Below, one piece after another: positions 1-13,290 of a stretch of DNA of 64,000 bases (positions within the stretch are counted from its first letter, which is position 1; each line of letters begins with the position of its first letter). The notes below the pieces were generated by a model that was not told the origin of the DNA, ran no database searches, and worked only from the letters and a program-made list of their open reading frames with translations. The DNA lies in contig JAUFSD010000020.1 in NCBI GenBank assembly GCA_033030425.1, positions 868,001 through 932,000 on the forward strand, written 5' to 3'. The DNA comes from Verpa conica. Taxonomy: Eukaryota; Ascomycota; Pezizomycetes; Pezizales; Morchellaceae. A program made the position numbers and the translations under genes.

Positions 1-3000
1 CTAGTAAATTAATTGTGGTCCAGATATATCTCACTTATTGACAACTTCAAGGCCTTCTGCTTTACTACCAATCAGACTAATATTGCTCTTACCCTAATAG
101 GTTGATCATTACAGAAGGAACATTTATACCTAGAGTTATTGGGATATTCTACTAAGTGGTGCCTAAAATACAGTATAGCCAAAATAGCAATTTTGTATGT
201 AAAAGCCTGTCCCATTACCCGGTCGTGTCCCGTTACCCCGTCAAACACGTTACGTCGCAACTCCGAAAGTCCTGCTCATTACTGCTCGTAAAAAGGATAT
301 AGCACGACAGCACTATATTACACACTACTCATTCTCTAAAATCAGTACGAATACTATATGTAACGGTAATCTAACAACACCAGGTAACATAGTATCGTGT
401 ACAAAAAATGGCTGCTTAGTTTCATGACGGCGAGATATATTATAACCCGACCAATGATTTATGGGTGGAAGAGGACTTACCAGGGCTCTCCGCCATGAGC
501 ATAGCATCACTATCACATGAGGACGGTGTCCCGAAGTGATGTTGTATACCTGAATCATACTATCTCACTCGGTATAGTCACCATACCGTAGTCACCTCCC
601 AACTCGAGAACTGTCAATTACAGGGTAAAGATCATATCAGTCTTACTAGGTCGGACAGAAATTCTAAATACCGTGATACTGGCTGAAGGAGATCATCATG
701 ATGTGACTTCGCCACCTTTTCAAAAACCACAACTACAGCACCAGGAGATCAAGTGAAAACATAATGATAGCTAGGGAGACACATGCCAAACATCTTAGAA
801 TCACCAGTTAACAATACCCAGTTAACAATATAATGTAATAAACAAACTATGTAATAGGGTTTAGAGCTGTGTCGCGGATGAAAGAATTTGTAAACGGCAA
901 AGGGGTCAAATAGATCCGGAGACCTATGCGATCAAATCGATATGTGAGAGACTCGTACACTTATAAAAAGTAAAGAAGATGATAAAGTACTCCGTGAGGC
1001 TAAAAGAGATTATCACTATGAAAGACAGTGGGAGCGGCAATATTGGGTAAGGATTCCGGTAGACGTGTAAAATTAGAGGGCGGATAGAAACCAGGGACCT
1101 TGTTGCGATCCTATCCCTATCTCATTCTCATGTTGTTCAATTATAATACTCGGCACACACTATGTAGAAATGATAATGAACAGGCCAGTATGTCGTTCAC
1201 GAGTCCGGAGGTCCGTAGCCTCATTTCCGTATGTCGATGACAATAGTTTAAAATATTTTGTAGAAGTAGATTCTTATTCAAAGTTAGCAAAGATCTAGTG
1301 AGGCGAAGCCTTCTGAGGAAAAAATGTATTTCCTAAGGGGTTTATGTTGGTAAGTTTGCTATTAGTCTACATGGTGAAGCTACGTAGCTACGGGGAGGTG
1401 CCCCCATAATTACCACTACCTTTATTCTTAAAAACAATGGTAATCGGCAGCATTCCCTGAATTACACCGGTAGGTAATTATACAAATACATTCAGGGAAT
1501 GACATCAGTAACGACAAATACCAATATCAGGGGGGGCAAAACATCCAGAAGGAGAAGGTGGTAGGAAACGTACGGATATCAAGGTTTACCGTGTCCCCTC
1601 CTCTGTCGTATGTAATCTAGATTGATGACATCAGTGGGTCAACCGAGAGTCTGAGCGGTACGTACCTCTCGGCAGTTGTTTGTACGAGCTTGAACCTCGA
1701 CGATCTCGTGAATAGTAGGAGTATATGGCTGTTCCCTACCGATCGGAGTTAGCGTATTGATTTTCCTCTAGCGGGTATTACACCCCTCAGTCAATGTAAT
1801 AAGGGGAGCAGACCGGTCCATGCAATGCCCACCCCCAAAGCTGGCCGCGGCATAAGACCGGAAGAACTTAGTAGATTTCCCATCATTCCGAGCCATACAC
1901 ATATTCCTTACGGAGGCCGACCTGGCCCTTACCGTTCCGAAGATCGTTCTGGTCTGGCAAAGGAGCGCTTTTACAGCCTAAGTTATGATATGAGCTGGAC
2001 TCTTTCAACCTCTGCTTCCTAGGCGGTGTCCGGAGGAGCTGGTGTCCGGATAGTCTCTCCAGCGCTGCTAGAACCAATTATCCCATAACTAGGGGATCTA
2101 GTACCTTTGAATGTATTCTGGGCGGTGATGTCAACCCGAGAGGTAGTCGGATAAGCCAGAGTTCTAACTTTCTCGTTGACAAAACCCACCGAGCCACTTC
2201 TACACAAAAATAGCTAGCACCCTGATAACTGGCGCGAAAGGTGATGTAAACCTCAGTAAGGAATATACCACAGAGAATTGACTGTACTGGTAACCAACCA
2301 CGACAAAAGCAACTATGCTGTATAATTATTCCGGTGGTAAGACCCCTCCCGATTTTATAGGTTCCGGGACCAGTGGATCGGTACGGATCCTACGAAGTTC
2401 TATCGAGACTCTCCAACTCCAACAAACTCTCTTGATGCAGCTCGTTTCATGGCTTCCACCTAGCACCCTATAATTGGAGGACCTCCATTCAACAGCATGG
2501 TGGCCCTCCAGTCTCGGTAGTGCCTGCGGTCTTTCACCTTGGACCCCTAGAGTAAGCTCCAAGTTCGCAAATGACGGACGGAAAACTGCATTTTGTTCGG
2601 TCCCAGTCCAGTAAAGACATACTGCATCGTTGCCAGCACTGGTTACTTGCCTGTCGCTGCCAGTAGTACCTCCGGTAGTGGTATTGCCCAAACAGAGATA
2701 TTAGTAGTGGACAAACAACTTAGGTCGTGACACGTACCTTTAGATCAGTCGACGAAACGGGAGGTCTGGTATTCACGGGGATCTGCTTTGTACATTGCTG
2801 GTCCTGGGGGGATAAAGTCAGTAACTAGATCCATAACTTAAGGGGCAATATTTACACCAAAATATTCAATCGGAGTGGCTGAAGGAGTTCCTCTGATTAG
2901 ATCTCGTCAGTTGTCGCTGCCCTCACTTTCCAGTATCAGTCTGTTGGGATATCTATCTGACGTCAAAAGGGTGATAGATACCTTGTCCTCAAGAAGTGCT

Positions 3001-6000
3001 CGGCCCACACCTTGAATGATTGGGTACCTATACAATAGTAGTCAGAGAGTTTGCGTAAGACTCGGATGGTAAAAGATAGTTTTGCGGTGGAACGGCAGCG
3101 TCGCACTCAGGGACACCAGGGGCATGTTTGACACGTTTGCAGTCGTGAGTTGTGACAATGTCTTGAGCCGAAAACCAGGAGCACCGCTTATTCCGGCGGT
3201 AGAGAGACACCACTGATGTAAACACAAATCCAACCCTCGTCAAATTCAAATCTTACCGATACAGAATGACTTTGTTTGGAGAGACACTGGGGCAAGGGAA
3301 AAACATACCGAGTTAACACATCGGTATCGATAGAGGAAACTATACCTATCAAATATACCACATCGAAACCGAAACTATTGTACACCTCTTTGTCTATTAA
3401 TCTGCACCACTGCTGCTCCGCGGTGGTAGTGAGATCTTAATCTACGGTTAAAGGGGGTGCCTTGAGACTCCATCACTTGATAACAGTGCCGTAGAATTAG
3501 ACTTGACCAAATGCAAGACTATACAAGTTTAAACGAAAAGTACACCAACTACCTCATCAACATTTACCCGATGCCTACATATATACAGGCCTTCAAAGGC
3601 CAGCCATCTTAACCGTTATCCCTCTTGGCAGCCAAATGACTCGCTCTGATTTCTGAATAAATTTCCTTGCAGGACATGCTGAATATCACTGATGTTGATT
3701 GTTTGTTGAGAAAAGCATCTAAATGTGAACTGATAGACTCAGGGGACCTGTGGAAGTGTACTCTTTCACCTTTCGTGACTCTTTCACCTTTCGTGACTCT
3801 TGTCAGGTTGTTGTGACACACAATCATTAAATATCACTCGGGTGGTGAGTTGGTGAATCAATATTTGTACGGATTGGAAGAAAAGCATCTACTATGTTAG
3901 TATAACCTAAACTCGTACAAGCCCACCACACTAAATCGACACGATATTAAGAATACTGGCTAGACGGTGGTTATTGTTTATCCCAAACAATAAGTAACTA
4001 AGTAATTCTACTCAACATCTTTGAATAAAAACTCTTGTTATAATTGTATAGCGGTAAAGTACCGGGTTGAACTACGGGTGGATTATTCGCCTCCTATATT
4101 AATTAGAGGCAGAGTTAATCTATCCGTATCTTGAGGTAAACACTATAAGTACTTGGATCTTTGTCAAGTTACAGGCGTTTCATTTATATATGTCCTAGGA
4201 CTACCAGCTACGGCCTATGCATAGCTCAACACCATCACTTAAACAACGTGTACAAGGGACGTCTTGCTTGACGTTCTGTATCTCCGCTGCTTACTCGAGT
4301 TGGTGTGCTTCTCTGTATCGCAAATTTAGTTTATCTATCAGTACCCTGAATAGTGTAAGATACCTGAATACACAGTTACATCAGCCAAAATAGCGATTAC
4401 TCAGTGATAAAAGTGGGCGGAATGGGGTTGATTAGTTTGTTAGAAAGCTCTGCTGCTGAAGAGATATATTCGGATCTGTTTCTGGATCTTACATGCGGTG
4501 GTCAATATAGAAACTGATCCAGAGTTGAGTGACGGTGGGGGTATCTGTCAGTTAACGCGAATGTCATCGGGATCATTTTCAGCCGCGTATCACTATAAAA
4601 CAAGATTAAGAATAAAAAAAATAACTCGCCTCAACATTAAAAACCTACCTCAACCACCCGAGAGGTACCGGGTGTGACTCTTTCAAGGTACGGATACTAA
4701 TTGTCTCTCTACTCTACCCTTCTTTCCTATTCCTCAGAGTTTTGATAGACATGTTCGATACCCTAGATGCGGTTTCCTAGTGTTATAGGAGTTACCACTG
4801 TGGTCGTAGCTTAGACAATCATAGTAAATCATTTATATTTCTTGTAATGCGGTCTTACTATTCCCACAAATCTACCCATCTCAGGGTGATCTGACATGAT
4901 ATTGAATAAGCAAATCATCGTTTCTCACTCGATAACATGGCAATGCCATAAATTATAGACATTTCTTCATTAGGAGAGTTGACGATTATAAGGTAAAAAC
5001 ATTACCAATTCAATCTAATCAAGAAATATTACAACTCTTGTGAAGTAGACCGGGGGACTCTGGTAATGTGAGTTATTCAGATTTCCAGAGACTGCGCCTG
5101 AAAAAATGGGTGAGTTGGAAGTTGCGGAAACCCGTGCGCACTGGGTTGGCAGTACCACCTAGCACAGAATAGTACCAGGAGCCTTACACTTGGCATACTC
5201 AATATATGGTGGAGGATTAAGGTAGGCGTAAGAAGTCGCAACGGGCATTCCCATTGCTCAAACCAGGCAGAGATCAAACGGACCCGAAAATCCTCATAAG
5301 GTTATTAAAATAATGAAAATGTGGCAAACGGACACTACCCGATTCTCACCACAATAGAAAAAATAGTGAAGCCGAGACTACTGGAGGCGAGTGGAAATGG
5401 AGTCAAGTCAGAAACAGAAGTCAGACATTTTTTGCAATTTGTAATCTAACCAATCTCTTGTTAATGTGTGTTTACAATAGACCTTTGCTTAAAAGCACAA
5501 TAGATTTTGCATTTTTTATTAATTACTACATTACACTAATGAGACAACATCTAAGATACTTTGAGACACTTTCTCAACGCCTGAGAAAACACAACTCGAT
5601 ACACTTTTCCGTTCTCCCGGAATGGCCAATCTAAACCCCACTTTTTTACTCTCGTCCATCTCCCACCTCACCCACATCAATAAAGACATCATTACCACCA
5701 CCTGTAGATGTAGCTGGAAGCGCCTGGAAATTCTTGTGGAATGATGATAATAGTCAGCATTCGTAAAAACCAAGTTCCCGGAAAGTATGACAGCTAATAC
5801 ATACCTCGTGTCCACTGGTCAAGAGGTCATCACTCTCATCCGTGTAACGTGTCGGGCCGCTATATTCACCATGAAACCCCCGGCATGGCTGTAATCCTAA
5901 ACAAGACATACTTAGCAACTTGAATAGCATTCAAAGTCGAGATACTCACTTCTACATCGATCTCTGAAGCAGAGCACCCGGGATTACAGGAGGTCGATCC

Positions 6001-6365
6001 AGTTCGATATTCGTCCTAGGCGGCACCAGTCAGTAACTTCTCTGGAGCTGGAGATACGGAGGAGGTGATAGGTACAAAAATCATTGCAGCGGTGGAGGCA
6101 GGAGGAGATATTGCTGGATTATCCGGTATATTTTCACTGCGCTCGACCAACTTGATTGCTTTAGAAACTATATCCGAAGGAGAATGGTGAAATATACCGT
6201 GTTCACAGTGAGAACTGGGTTTCCTACTCCGGTTAAACTCAACGAGCTAACATTGTTTCTCTATACCACTGTGATCAGTAACATTCCAAATGCTTGGGTG
6301 ATAAGATGTACCTGATGACGAGAGGCAAGCTCAATATTTTTGATCATTGCAAAAGAATCCTGGTT
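1..6365. other. Gene-poor stretch, no supported gene
   Basis: Only short reading frames occur here, on both strands, and none shows a recognisable domain, a splice-site pattern or a paralogue in the window. Small items seen are an 11-bp inverted repeat around 1451-1500 with a loop of about 35 bp, and a tandem duplication of a CTTTCACCTTTCGTGACT unit at about 3762-3800. CTCACTCG-type motifs occur near 563, 3831 and 4923. The base composition is A/T-leaning and resembles degraded intergenic DNA. Confidence 0.5.
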
Positions 6366-6760
6366 CAGTGTTTGCAACCGTCCGGGGCCCTGCGGTAAAC
6401 TCAGGACGGGACGGACTATGGCTCATAGTCCGTCTCGGGCGAGGTTCCCCAGGACTGCGAGGACCATAGGGCCCTGTGGGGCCCTATAATCATTTGCTAA
6501 GTGATCTTTTGTACTATTCCGGGGGAAAAAATGTATTATTTGCTGCCAATCAAAGCCTAAGCAGGAGTAGGTAGAGTCTGATATCCGGTTTGGGGGAAAG
6601 AAAGCCCTAGCCCTGAGAGCTTGGCGCCCTATAGGGCCCTATGCAGTCCATAGTCCTCGTTCCTTGCACCCTGGACGGCCCCGAAGAGAAGCTGGGACGG
6701 ACTATAGAGGGAGTCCGGTCCAAGCCTCCAGACAGACGGATTGCCCCGTTGTGAACACTG
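6366..6760. mobile_element. hAT-like MITE, CAGTG-end family, copy 1
   Basis: This is a non-autonomous element of about 395 bp whose ends are CAGTGTTTGCAACCGTCCGG and the inverse, TTGTGAACACTG. It shares G/C-rich internal blocks with copies at 8102, 20458, 24364 and 50295. CAGTG-type termini are typical of hAT elements. Unlike the other copies, the flanks TCCTGGTT and CAGGCTGT do not form an 8-bp duplication, so this copy is old or rearranged. It encodes no transposase. Confidence 0.7.
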
Positions 6761-7071
6761 CAGGCTGTCGCTTGTCGTCTCGTTTTCGTAGATCCAGAGC
6801 GGGGATATTTCCAATGCAGAAATAGTGGCTCCCATCGTTTTTTAAAACTTTGAAATATGATTTATGTATCTGGGGCGATGAACGTGTTGGAGGCGGAGGA
6901 GTATCACCTACTCTATCAAACCATAGAAATGAATCAAATTTTTCACAGGTAGATACTAAGTAAAAGAGTATTTTAGGGTGTTATAAAGAGGACATTAAGG
7001 GAAATTGGATGCTTTACCTGACAATTTACCCAACAAAATAACCTACACATTTCCCAAGTATTTACTCTACT

Positions 7072-7146
7072 AAAAAAAAACCCCAGTCCACTGGGAGTTG
7101 AACCTCTGTAGCTCAGCACTATTCAAACCACTTATCATATAGACCA
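7072..7146 (-). ncRNA. tRNA-like pol III unit (degenerate tRNA or SINE head)
   Basis: Read on the minus strand, the segment has an A-box-like TATGATAAGTGG and a B-box-like GGTTCAACTCC, and ends in a run of nine T, the normal RNA polymerase III terminator. The 5' part resembles a tRNA acceptor and D arm. The T stem pairs poorly and the unit is only about 63 nt before the tail, so it is probably not a working tRNA. A tRNA pseudogene or tRNA-derived SINE head is more likely. Confidence 0.4.
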
Positions 7147-7194
7147 TTTTTTGATATATTCTGGCTTGATTCTTTGTTTATAATACCTCAGAAA

Positions 7195-7530
7195 ATAGTA
7201 GGCAAAAGGGTATGGAAAAGGGTAAGGGAGCGGAAAAGCTAGAGGAATGGGTGGGGGAAGGGGTAGAGAAAAGGGTAAGGGAGCGGAAAGGCTAGGGAAA
7301 AGGGTGGGGAAAAAGATAGGGAAAAGAGTAAAGGAGCGGAAAGGCTAGGGAATAGCTAGGGGAAAGGGTAGGGGAAAGGGTAAGGGAGCAAAAAGGCTCA
7401 GGAAAGGCTAGGGAAAAGGGTAGGGAAAAGGATAAGAGACAGGAAAGGGTAGGGGAAAAGGGTAGGGAAAAGGATAAGAGACGGGAAAGGGTAGGGGAAA
7501 AGAATAAGTAAAAGCAGTGGAAAGGGTAAC
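7195..7530. repeat. A/G-rich degenerate satellite (GGGTAGGGAAAAGG-like)
   Basis: About 330 bp consist almost entirely of A and G on the plus strand, built from imperfect repeats of AAAGGGTAGGGGAAA, GGTAAGGGAGCGGAAA and similar units. There are many runs of three or more G, so G-quadruplex or triplex formation is plausible. The Pro/Phe-rich reading frames on the other strand are by-products of the repeat. Confidence 0.8.
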
Positions 7531-8101
7531 TCTTAGTAAATGAATCATAAAATGCTTCAGGTGATGCATTTCCCCCAAGCCTTGCAGGTAAATGTGTAGT
7601 TTATTGCCTTTTCCCAAATTATTTGTATGAAGTAATGTGTACCTGATGCATATACATGGCCTGTTAGAGCTAAAATGAACACATATACGAGGGTATGATG
7701 GAAGTAAAATGTAACAATGTAGGATATGTTATCTTGGCCCACAAGCTCATTTTGTCTTACTGATGGAACGGTCTTCCTGCTACGGGGGAATGTATAACAG
7801 TTCACAAATGTGACATAAATCGGTCCCCCCCTTCTATAACATAATTGTTGTGCTCAAAATAAGAGTATTAATTTCTATTCTCAGGCATAAATGGTTTCTA
7901 TTTGATTTGATGTGCCCCCACATTGAAGATAAGCACGGAGTCAAACAGCCCTGACAATCGTCCATACAAGATGAATCTCAGCTGGACTGAATTGGTGACG
8001 AAGTAACTCAGAATAAACTTTAATCAAAGTATCGGGTAATTAACATTACTATAATGAATGTACAGAAAGTCAACCCATTGTCTTTTGTCAAGTGAGGGAA
8101 T
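7531..8101. other. No gene seen between satellite and MITE
   Basis: A/T-leaning sequence with short reading frames only and no recognisable domain. It ends at GAGGGAAT, the left target-site duplication of the next MITE. Confidence 0.4.
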
Positions 8102-8514
8102 CAGTGTTCCTAATAGGGCAGTCCGTCCGTTCTGAGCCTTAGACTGGACGCCTTATAGCTCTTTAGTTCGTCCTGCCCTGCGTTAAAATGCCCTAGGCCC
8201 AAAGCATGAGGACCGGGGACTCGATGAGGCCCCACAGGCCGCCAAGACAGCAGGGCTAGGGTTCTATTGTGTTTTAAGACTAATATTGGGCTTCATTGAT
8301 TCCTTATCTTTTGTAAAAATTACCTGTTTTGTTTCAGAAAGTATAAAAAATGTGACTTGGGATGGTTTATAGGGCCCTGAAGGGCCCTATAGTCACTGTA
8401 GTCCAGGACAATCTCGCCCCGGATGGACTATAACCCACAGGCTGTCCCGTCCTGAGGTCGCGGCGGGGCCCCCATAAGGCCCCTATAGGGGGCCCTGGAC
8501 GGTTGGGAACACTG
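8102..8514. mobile_element. hAT-like MITE, CAGTG-end family, copy 2, perfect TSD
   Basis: A 413-bp element with inverted ends CAGTGTTCCTAATAGGGCAG and CGGTTGGGAACACTG. It is flanked by a perfect 8-bp duplication, GAGGGAAT (8094-8101 and 8515-8522), which is the hAT hallmark. It is an almost identical, inverted copy of the element at 20458-20869, so the family moved recently. No coding capacity. Confidence 0.88.
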
Positions 8515-10387
8515 GAGGGAATACTACTTATCCAGAATTACTATAGCGGGCTAATTACAGGTGTAGAGAGTCCCAAGGTAAACACTTTATGAAATATCTA
8601 AGCACGACTAGATATACACATTCCCCGTCTATGCAAAACTACACCAATATCTATAGTTGATTTAAGGTCTTTTGAATAGCTATTCAGGACTTTCGCGACA
8701 GTATTCATAGGAATATAATCAGTGGTTGTGACTAGTTAATGTTATTTAACGGAAGTGTACGAATCTGATCACAGTCATATAATCTATGGAGCCTCTCAGC
8801 AATTCCTAAATTATTCCTAGACCCTTCGTAGCTTACAGGCACAATCCCATTAGCGTAATAAGAATAGGAAATCATTTTTTATTATAACAATAATTTCTAC
8901 AGTCATTATCAATTGGTTGGTTCTAAGGTGCGGCTCCATCAGCCTATACAACATGTTATATAAATTTAGCAGCTATCCATGTCATATATATCGCCTTAGT
9001 TAGCACCAAACTTGCTTTAGAAGAATACTTATTTTAATAATAACCACTTTATAGGTCATAGTTTTGACTACGCACCGGATTTTGTACCCAAAACAATAAA
9101 ATCTCTTGATAACAAGAAATAGAAATAGCCACTCTATAAGTATACGGTGCATGGATCCTAGTCAGTTTGGGGTAGGTTCACTACAAAGACAAGTAGTCTA
9201 TGAGAATATGAAATCCCACTTAGAAGTATATTTTTATAGCGGAAGTCTACTGTATTAGGAAGGATAAGTTGATCTTGTAATCCACAAACGGTAGTTGATG
9301 AGATACAGCATTTACAGTGGGACAGGTGGCCGTTGTGGGCTGAAATAAGAAGCAGCCGAGAATGCGGCTCTGCCCCAAGAAACTGTACACAATGCAGCTT
9401 GGCTGACCTATCAGTTATAAGGCGTAACCTATGAATCAGCGAGGACAAATGCGTTACTTACATGAGTCGAAAGGTACTCTACCGAACGGCGGTCATAACC
9501 ATATAAAAGCTCGAGAATCAGAAACATTTCCGTATGCTCCAGAGAACCAAAGATGAAGGTCTCAGCAGTGCTTCAGACATTCAAGGTGCTCCCATCTCAA
9601 CAGGTGACCTTATGAAGCATTGGGTCAGTTACAACTTCAACCAGGGGGCTCTATTCGATCTTCGGCCTAATTCTCCAACATGACTTGTTTATTTTAGACC
9701 CTAACAGTAAAAGAGAATCATGGTACTCAATGCGTGGGTATTCGGGTTCCGTGGTCCTAACAATCCTAATCGATTCAGTACTTCAAATTTTTCGCTGGAA
9801 GCTAGAGTAGTTTTCTAGCCATTAGTTCTTACAAAATACCACATGAAAGATAACTAGAGAAGATAGAAAGCAGTCCAGCTGTCAAACATTAGAAAAGTGC
9901 TACGCTACTATAGGGCTGTATCCCATCGGGATGCAAATGTTTCTGCATAGCTTCGCCTCTTTGATCGCTCGGTGGTGAGGACGGGGAGAAGGAGATTGCT
10001 ATGATACCCGAAGTGCCCGAGCCACCAGAGCTGGGTACCAGAGCCCCATCCTAAAAGGATTTTATTCCGGCGGCTAATATTCCTATGTTCACTATGAATG
10101 AATGAATTGATCATAAGTACATCCTGTATTGACTATGATACAGAGCATGATTTACCAAATCATATTAGCCTTTACGATGACGGAAGATTATTCAAACTCA
10201 TTTTTATCTTGGCGCGAAACATTCCTGACTAATTGGTTGCTAACAGGGCCAATGTATGATAATCACTACTTCTCACTCGGGGCTCAACCTGTCATGTTTA
10301 TAGTCAGCTGCCAAAATATAATCTGACCCCCGCCAACTCTCGTACCCTCTTCACCCCTCCTCACACAATGCTTTTTCGTTTTGCAGC
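8515..10387. other. Intergenic, holds dispersed repeat R1a
   Basis: No supported gene. Positions about 8785-9005 form a diverged repeat whose partner lies at about 13712-13915. Shared blocks include CCTAAATTATTCCTAGA, TTTCTACAGTCAT and ATTTAGCAGCTAT. The remainder has only short, unrelated reading frames. Confidence 0.5.
8785..9005. repeat. Dispersed repeat R1, copy a
   Basis: Aligns by eye with 13712-13915 in the same orientation, with many substitutions and small indels. No terminal repeats or coding frame are visible. It may be an old transposon remnant or a segmental duplication. Confidence 0.6.
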
Positions 10388-10910
10388 TGTTCTTGTTCAT
10401 TAGGGAACGCCACTTATCCAGGAGCGTTCCTGGATGAACCGGTCCACCAGAGACCTTTCCTGAATGGACCCGTCCACCAGGGAACAGAATCATATACCGT
10501 ACAAGGGCTAGTCCACTCAGGAAAACCGCTAGTCTACTCAACAAAAATACATCTTGATGTGCATATTGTGGCCCCACAGGCTAGAGGCTCCGCATAATGA
10601 TTTATGAGAGCTTACCCCCCGCATACTGTTACTTAAGAATAATTCTCTGCTGACTGAGAGTGCCTTTTACTGCTGGGCTCACAAATGGAGTAGCCCTACC
10701 TTAATAGGTATGATATATGGGTTAGAGAGGCCTAGTAGATAATTAGAGAATTATAAGATGGTACTAGCATCTCTAGGTACTCTTCAACTGCCCCCCATAC
10801 CAAAATCTATAGATGGTGGTTGTATCTCCGGTACAATAAACCGTTCGCTGGTGAACCGATATCCAGGTACGTTCCTGGATAAGCAGCGTTCCTCCAATGG
10901 ACTATAAACA
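10388..10910. mobile_element. MITE with TGTTCTAGTCCATT-type ends, copy A
   Basis: An element of about 523 bp whose ends are long imperfect inverted repeats. The left starts TGTTCTTGTTCATTAGGG; the right ends AATGGACTATAAACA. Both ends carry palindromic GGAACGTTCC blocks and CTTATCCAGGAACG motifs. Related copies are at 24068, 27863, 29681, 30633 and 32581. I could not find a convincing target-site duplication, so the superfamily is open. No transposase frame. Confidence 0.75.
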
Positions 10911-11161
10911 GCGGTCTCGGTTGTGTTACTGTTATGGCTACTAGTTCCATTAATCCTGATCATTGAGCATACGAAAATAGACGCGTGAGTTGAACAAGAG
11001 TTGTTATTAAGTAGTCTCTCTCAAAAGACAGGCCTGGGTGAATGTATGCGTTCGCTGTCTCTCGTAAGCGAAGTTTACTTTACAAATGGCATTTCACCCC
11101 TCAAGACCAATACTGACCTCCACAGCTTTACAATAATAGAACTGACTTCACACCATGCGAC
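10911..11161. other. Short intergenic segment
   Basis: No gene or element recognised between MITE copy A and the small membrane-protein reading frame that starts at 11162. Confidence 0.4.
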
Positions 11162-11542
11162 ATGAAAATAATCGAGAGCTTAAATCAATTATATACCGCC
11201 CAGCATTCACACAGCACTCCGTCAATCGAAGCAGATACCACCAAGCTTGTACCATTCCTAGCGGGGGTCTTCATTTATTACATCACCTTCGTGCTTGTAG
11301 CTATCCGGCTATTTCTTTTACAGGAACACGGTAAAAAACGTACTCATAAAGTACACTCAGCGAGCCCTGCAACTACTTGTTCTGTCGATGAGATAGTCGG
11401 GGCCACCGACACAGAGCGGTTAGTCAATTTGACTGATGAGGTGGAGACTGCTGGTGTTGCGGAAGGAGCAGGTGTAGTTGGAGACTACGGCAAAGGGCAA
11501 ACGGTGGAAATGGACTCAACGACGAGCAGTTCCAATTAAAAT
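11162..11542 (+). CDS. Small single-pass membrane protein, hypothetical
   Basis: An ATG-started frame of 125 codons. Residues about 28-52 form one hydrophobic segment (VPFLAGVFIYYITFVLVAI), followed by a basic patch (QEHGKKRTHK) and then an acidic, Ser/Thr/Gly-rich tail. That order fits a type I or III single-pass membrane protein with a cytosolic tail, but no family is recognised. No intron is needed. With no paralogue in the window and a short length, chance cannot be ruled out. Confidence 0.4.
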
Positions 11543-13290
11543 GGCTAGCTTCGTGGGTGGTTAGTGGGATTACATGTCTTTATGTATTCGTGAGGGTTTG
11601 TCTTTGAGAGATTGTGCACGAAACTAGTGGTTTGAGGGATTGGCGAAATGGCGGGGTAATATGACAAGGGTAGATTTGTAATGTATTTCAACGAACGGTT
11701 CTATAAGGTATAATGACGGGGCTAAAGGTGAATCAATATCATACCGTCCGAGTTATATAAGTATCTGGTATTTAATTTGACTTGATCAAGGGTAGAGTCC
11801 ATTTTATAAATTCCTGTAAATGACACAAATCGTTAATGTCAAAATTGACTATCCCAAACCCACTAAACTCTAGTTTGGCCCAACCACTACCTCAAATTGT
11901 ACAATCACGGCATTCTTTGACTTTGTATTGACAAACAAAACTCAATAATAGTACCGGCCAGGCCCCACATAGGTTTGCAGGTCTTATATAAGTCAAAGTA
12001 GCTCAAGTAGTAACCAGATGTGTTCATTGAAATATCTCGTTTTATTTGATACGAACAAACAGCTCCTGATCAAATTGTGGTAAAACCATGAGTTATTCCA
12101 GATAAATAGAGCTAGACCATATGATTTTTTCTTGTGTATTTAGGAGAAATGATCACCGATAATATGTCTAGATAGTAGAGAAAAGCATAATATGATAAAT
12201 TCATTGCATGCAGCATAAAGCAAGCCGTGTAATATCCCGACATTACTGTTATCACAATACTATGGGATCTGGGTATGGTATACTACTCTGACTAAAATAT
12301 AATTGATACGGTAGTATTCAATACTAATTTTCCGAACTGAATGCGGCTCGCTTGACTACCAGTAAATTGGGAAGGCAAGAGTCAGCAGAGCCTCCAACAC
12401 CACTCCCAGATCATACTGCCAGGTATGAGAATCGGTCACCCAAAATAACCGTGAGGAGCGCCAATGAATCGCCTAGTCTCCGGTCGCATCAGGTTCACTC
12501 TTCATATATCCCCAATTAACCGAATCGGAAGCCAATTAACTGGTGGGGCCCAGCCTAGCCCCGCCGGCCATCTCTCAATAAGCCTCCAAGCGAGCACTAC
12601 CCTATGTTGTAGCCTGTGTATGTATTGGAGGATACATCATTCACCACCAGTGGGAGACTATCTTTTGACAGATTTGTTCCACCGTAACCTGACAATAGTT
12701 TTGGGAGTCAGTTCGCTACCAGTTAGAGACCTGTTCTAGGAATTGTGTGTAGGATCTGTATATAGGCTAGTTACCTATTCTACGAATGGCCCTCTAATAC
12801 AATCTACACGGGCAAAATGTGTAGCAATCTAAGGGGGTATTCTGAGGTATGATGAGTGATACCCCTAATACTGGCGTCTGACCCAGTGAGGTTAGTAACA
12901 TATCCAATACACATCTTGCCACATATGGTAGGGTCCGCTCGCAGGCTGCTCCCTGACGGGTGAGAAGTTTTACTAGTTAAATACAGTCTAGGTAAACGCT
13001 ACGTTACATCAACTACATGTAGTTGTAGATTTCGCTATAGGTACGTCACCGAAGACCTGTTGTAAATAAAGACTGGGGCGCCCACTGCAGGAGGCTCATC
13101 CTGCAAAGCATCACTCATGATGACTACTATAGAAGCTCGGCGGCCGACGAAAACAATAACGAGCACCGACTCACCTGGTACCATTACTGCGGCAGCTAGG
13201 GATTCTATGACATTCATAGAGGGCATATCTCACGATACTTTAGTGGCTCTTATTCCCCGGTAAGACCTCTAGAATTGGTCGAGGCTTCAG
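11543..13290. other. No supported gene
   Basis: A/T-rich sequence with scattered short frames (the longest about 90 codons, near 12464) that have no recognisable domain or homologue in the window. No inverted-repeat element recognised. Confidence 0.45.

Noticed and set aside
2326..2691. A 121-codon minus frame (Thr/Gly/Arg-rich)
   Set aside because: No recognisable domain, no paralogue, and it lies in a region with equally long frames on both strands; a length expected by chance when alternative start codons are allowed.
7408..7617. Minus-strand frame with Pro/Phe repeats (FPLPFPVSYPFPYPFP)
   Set aside because: It is a translation of the A/G-rich satellite, with no independent sign of coding.
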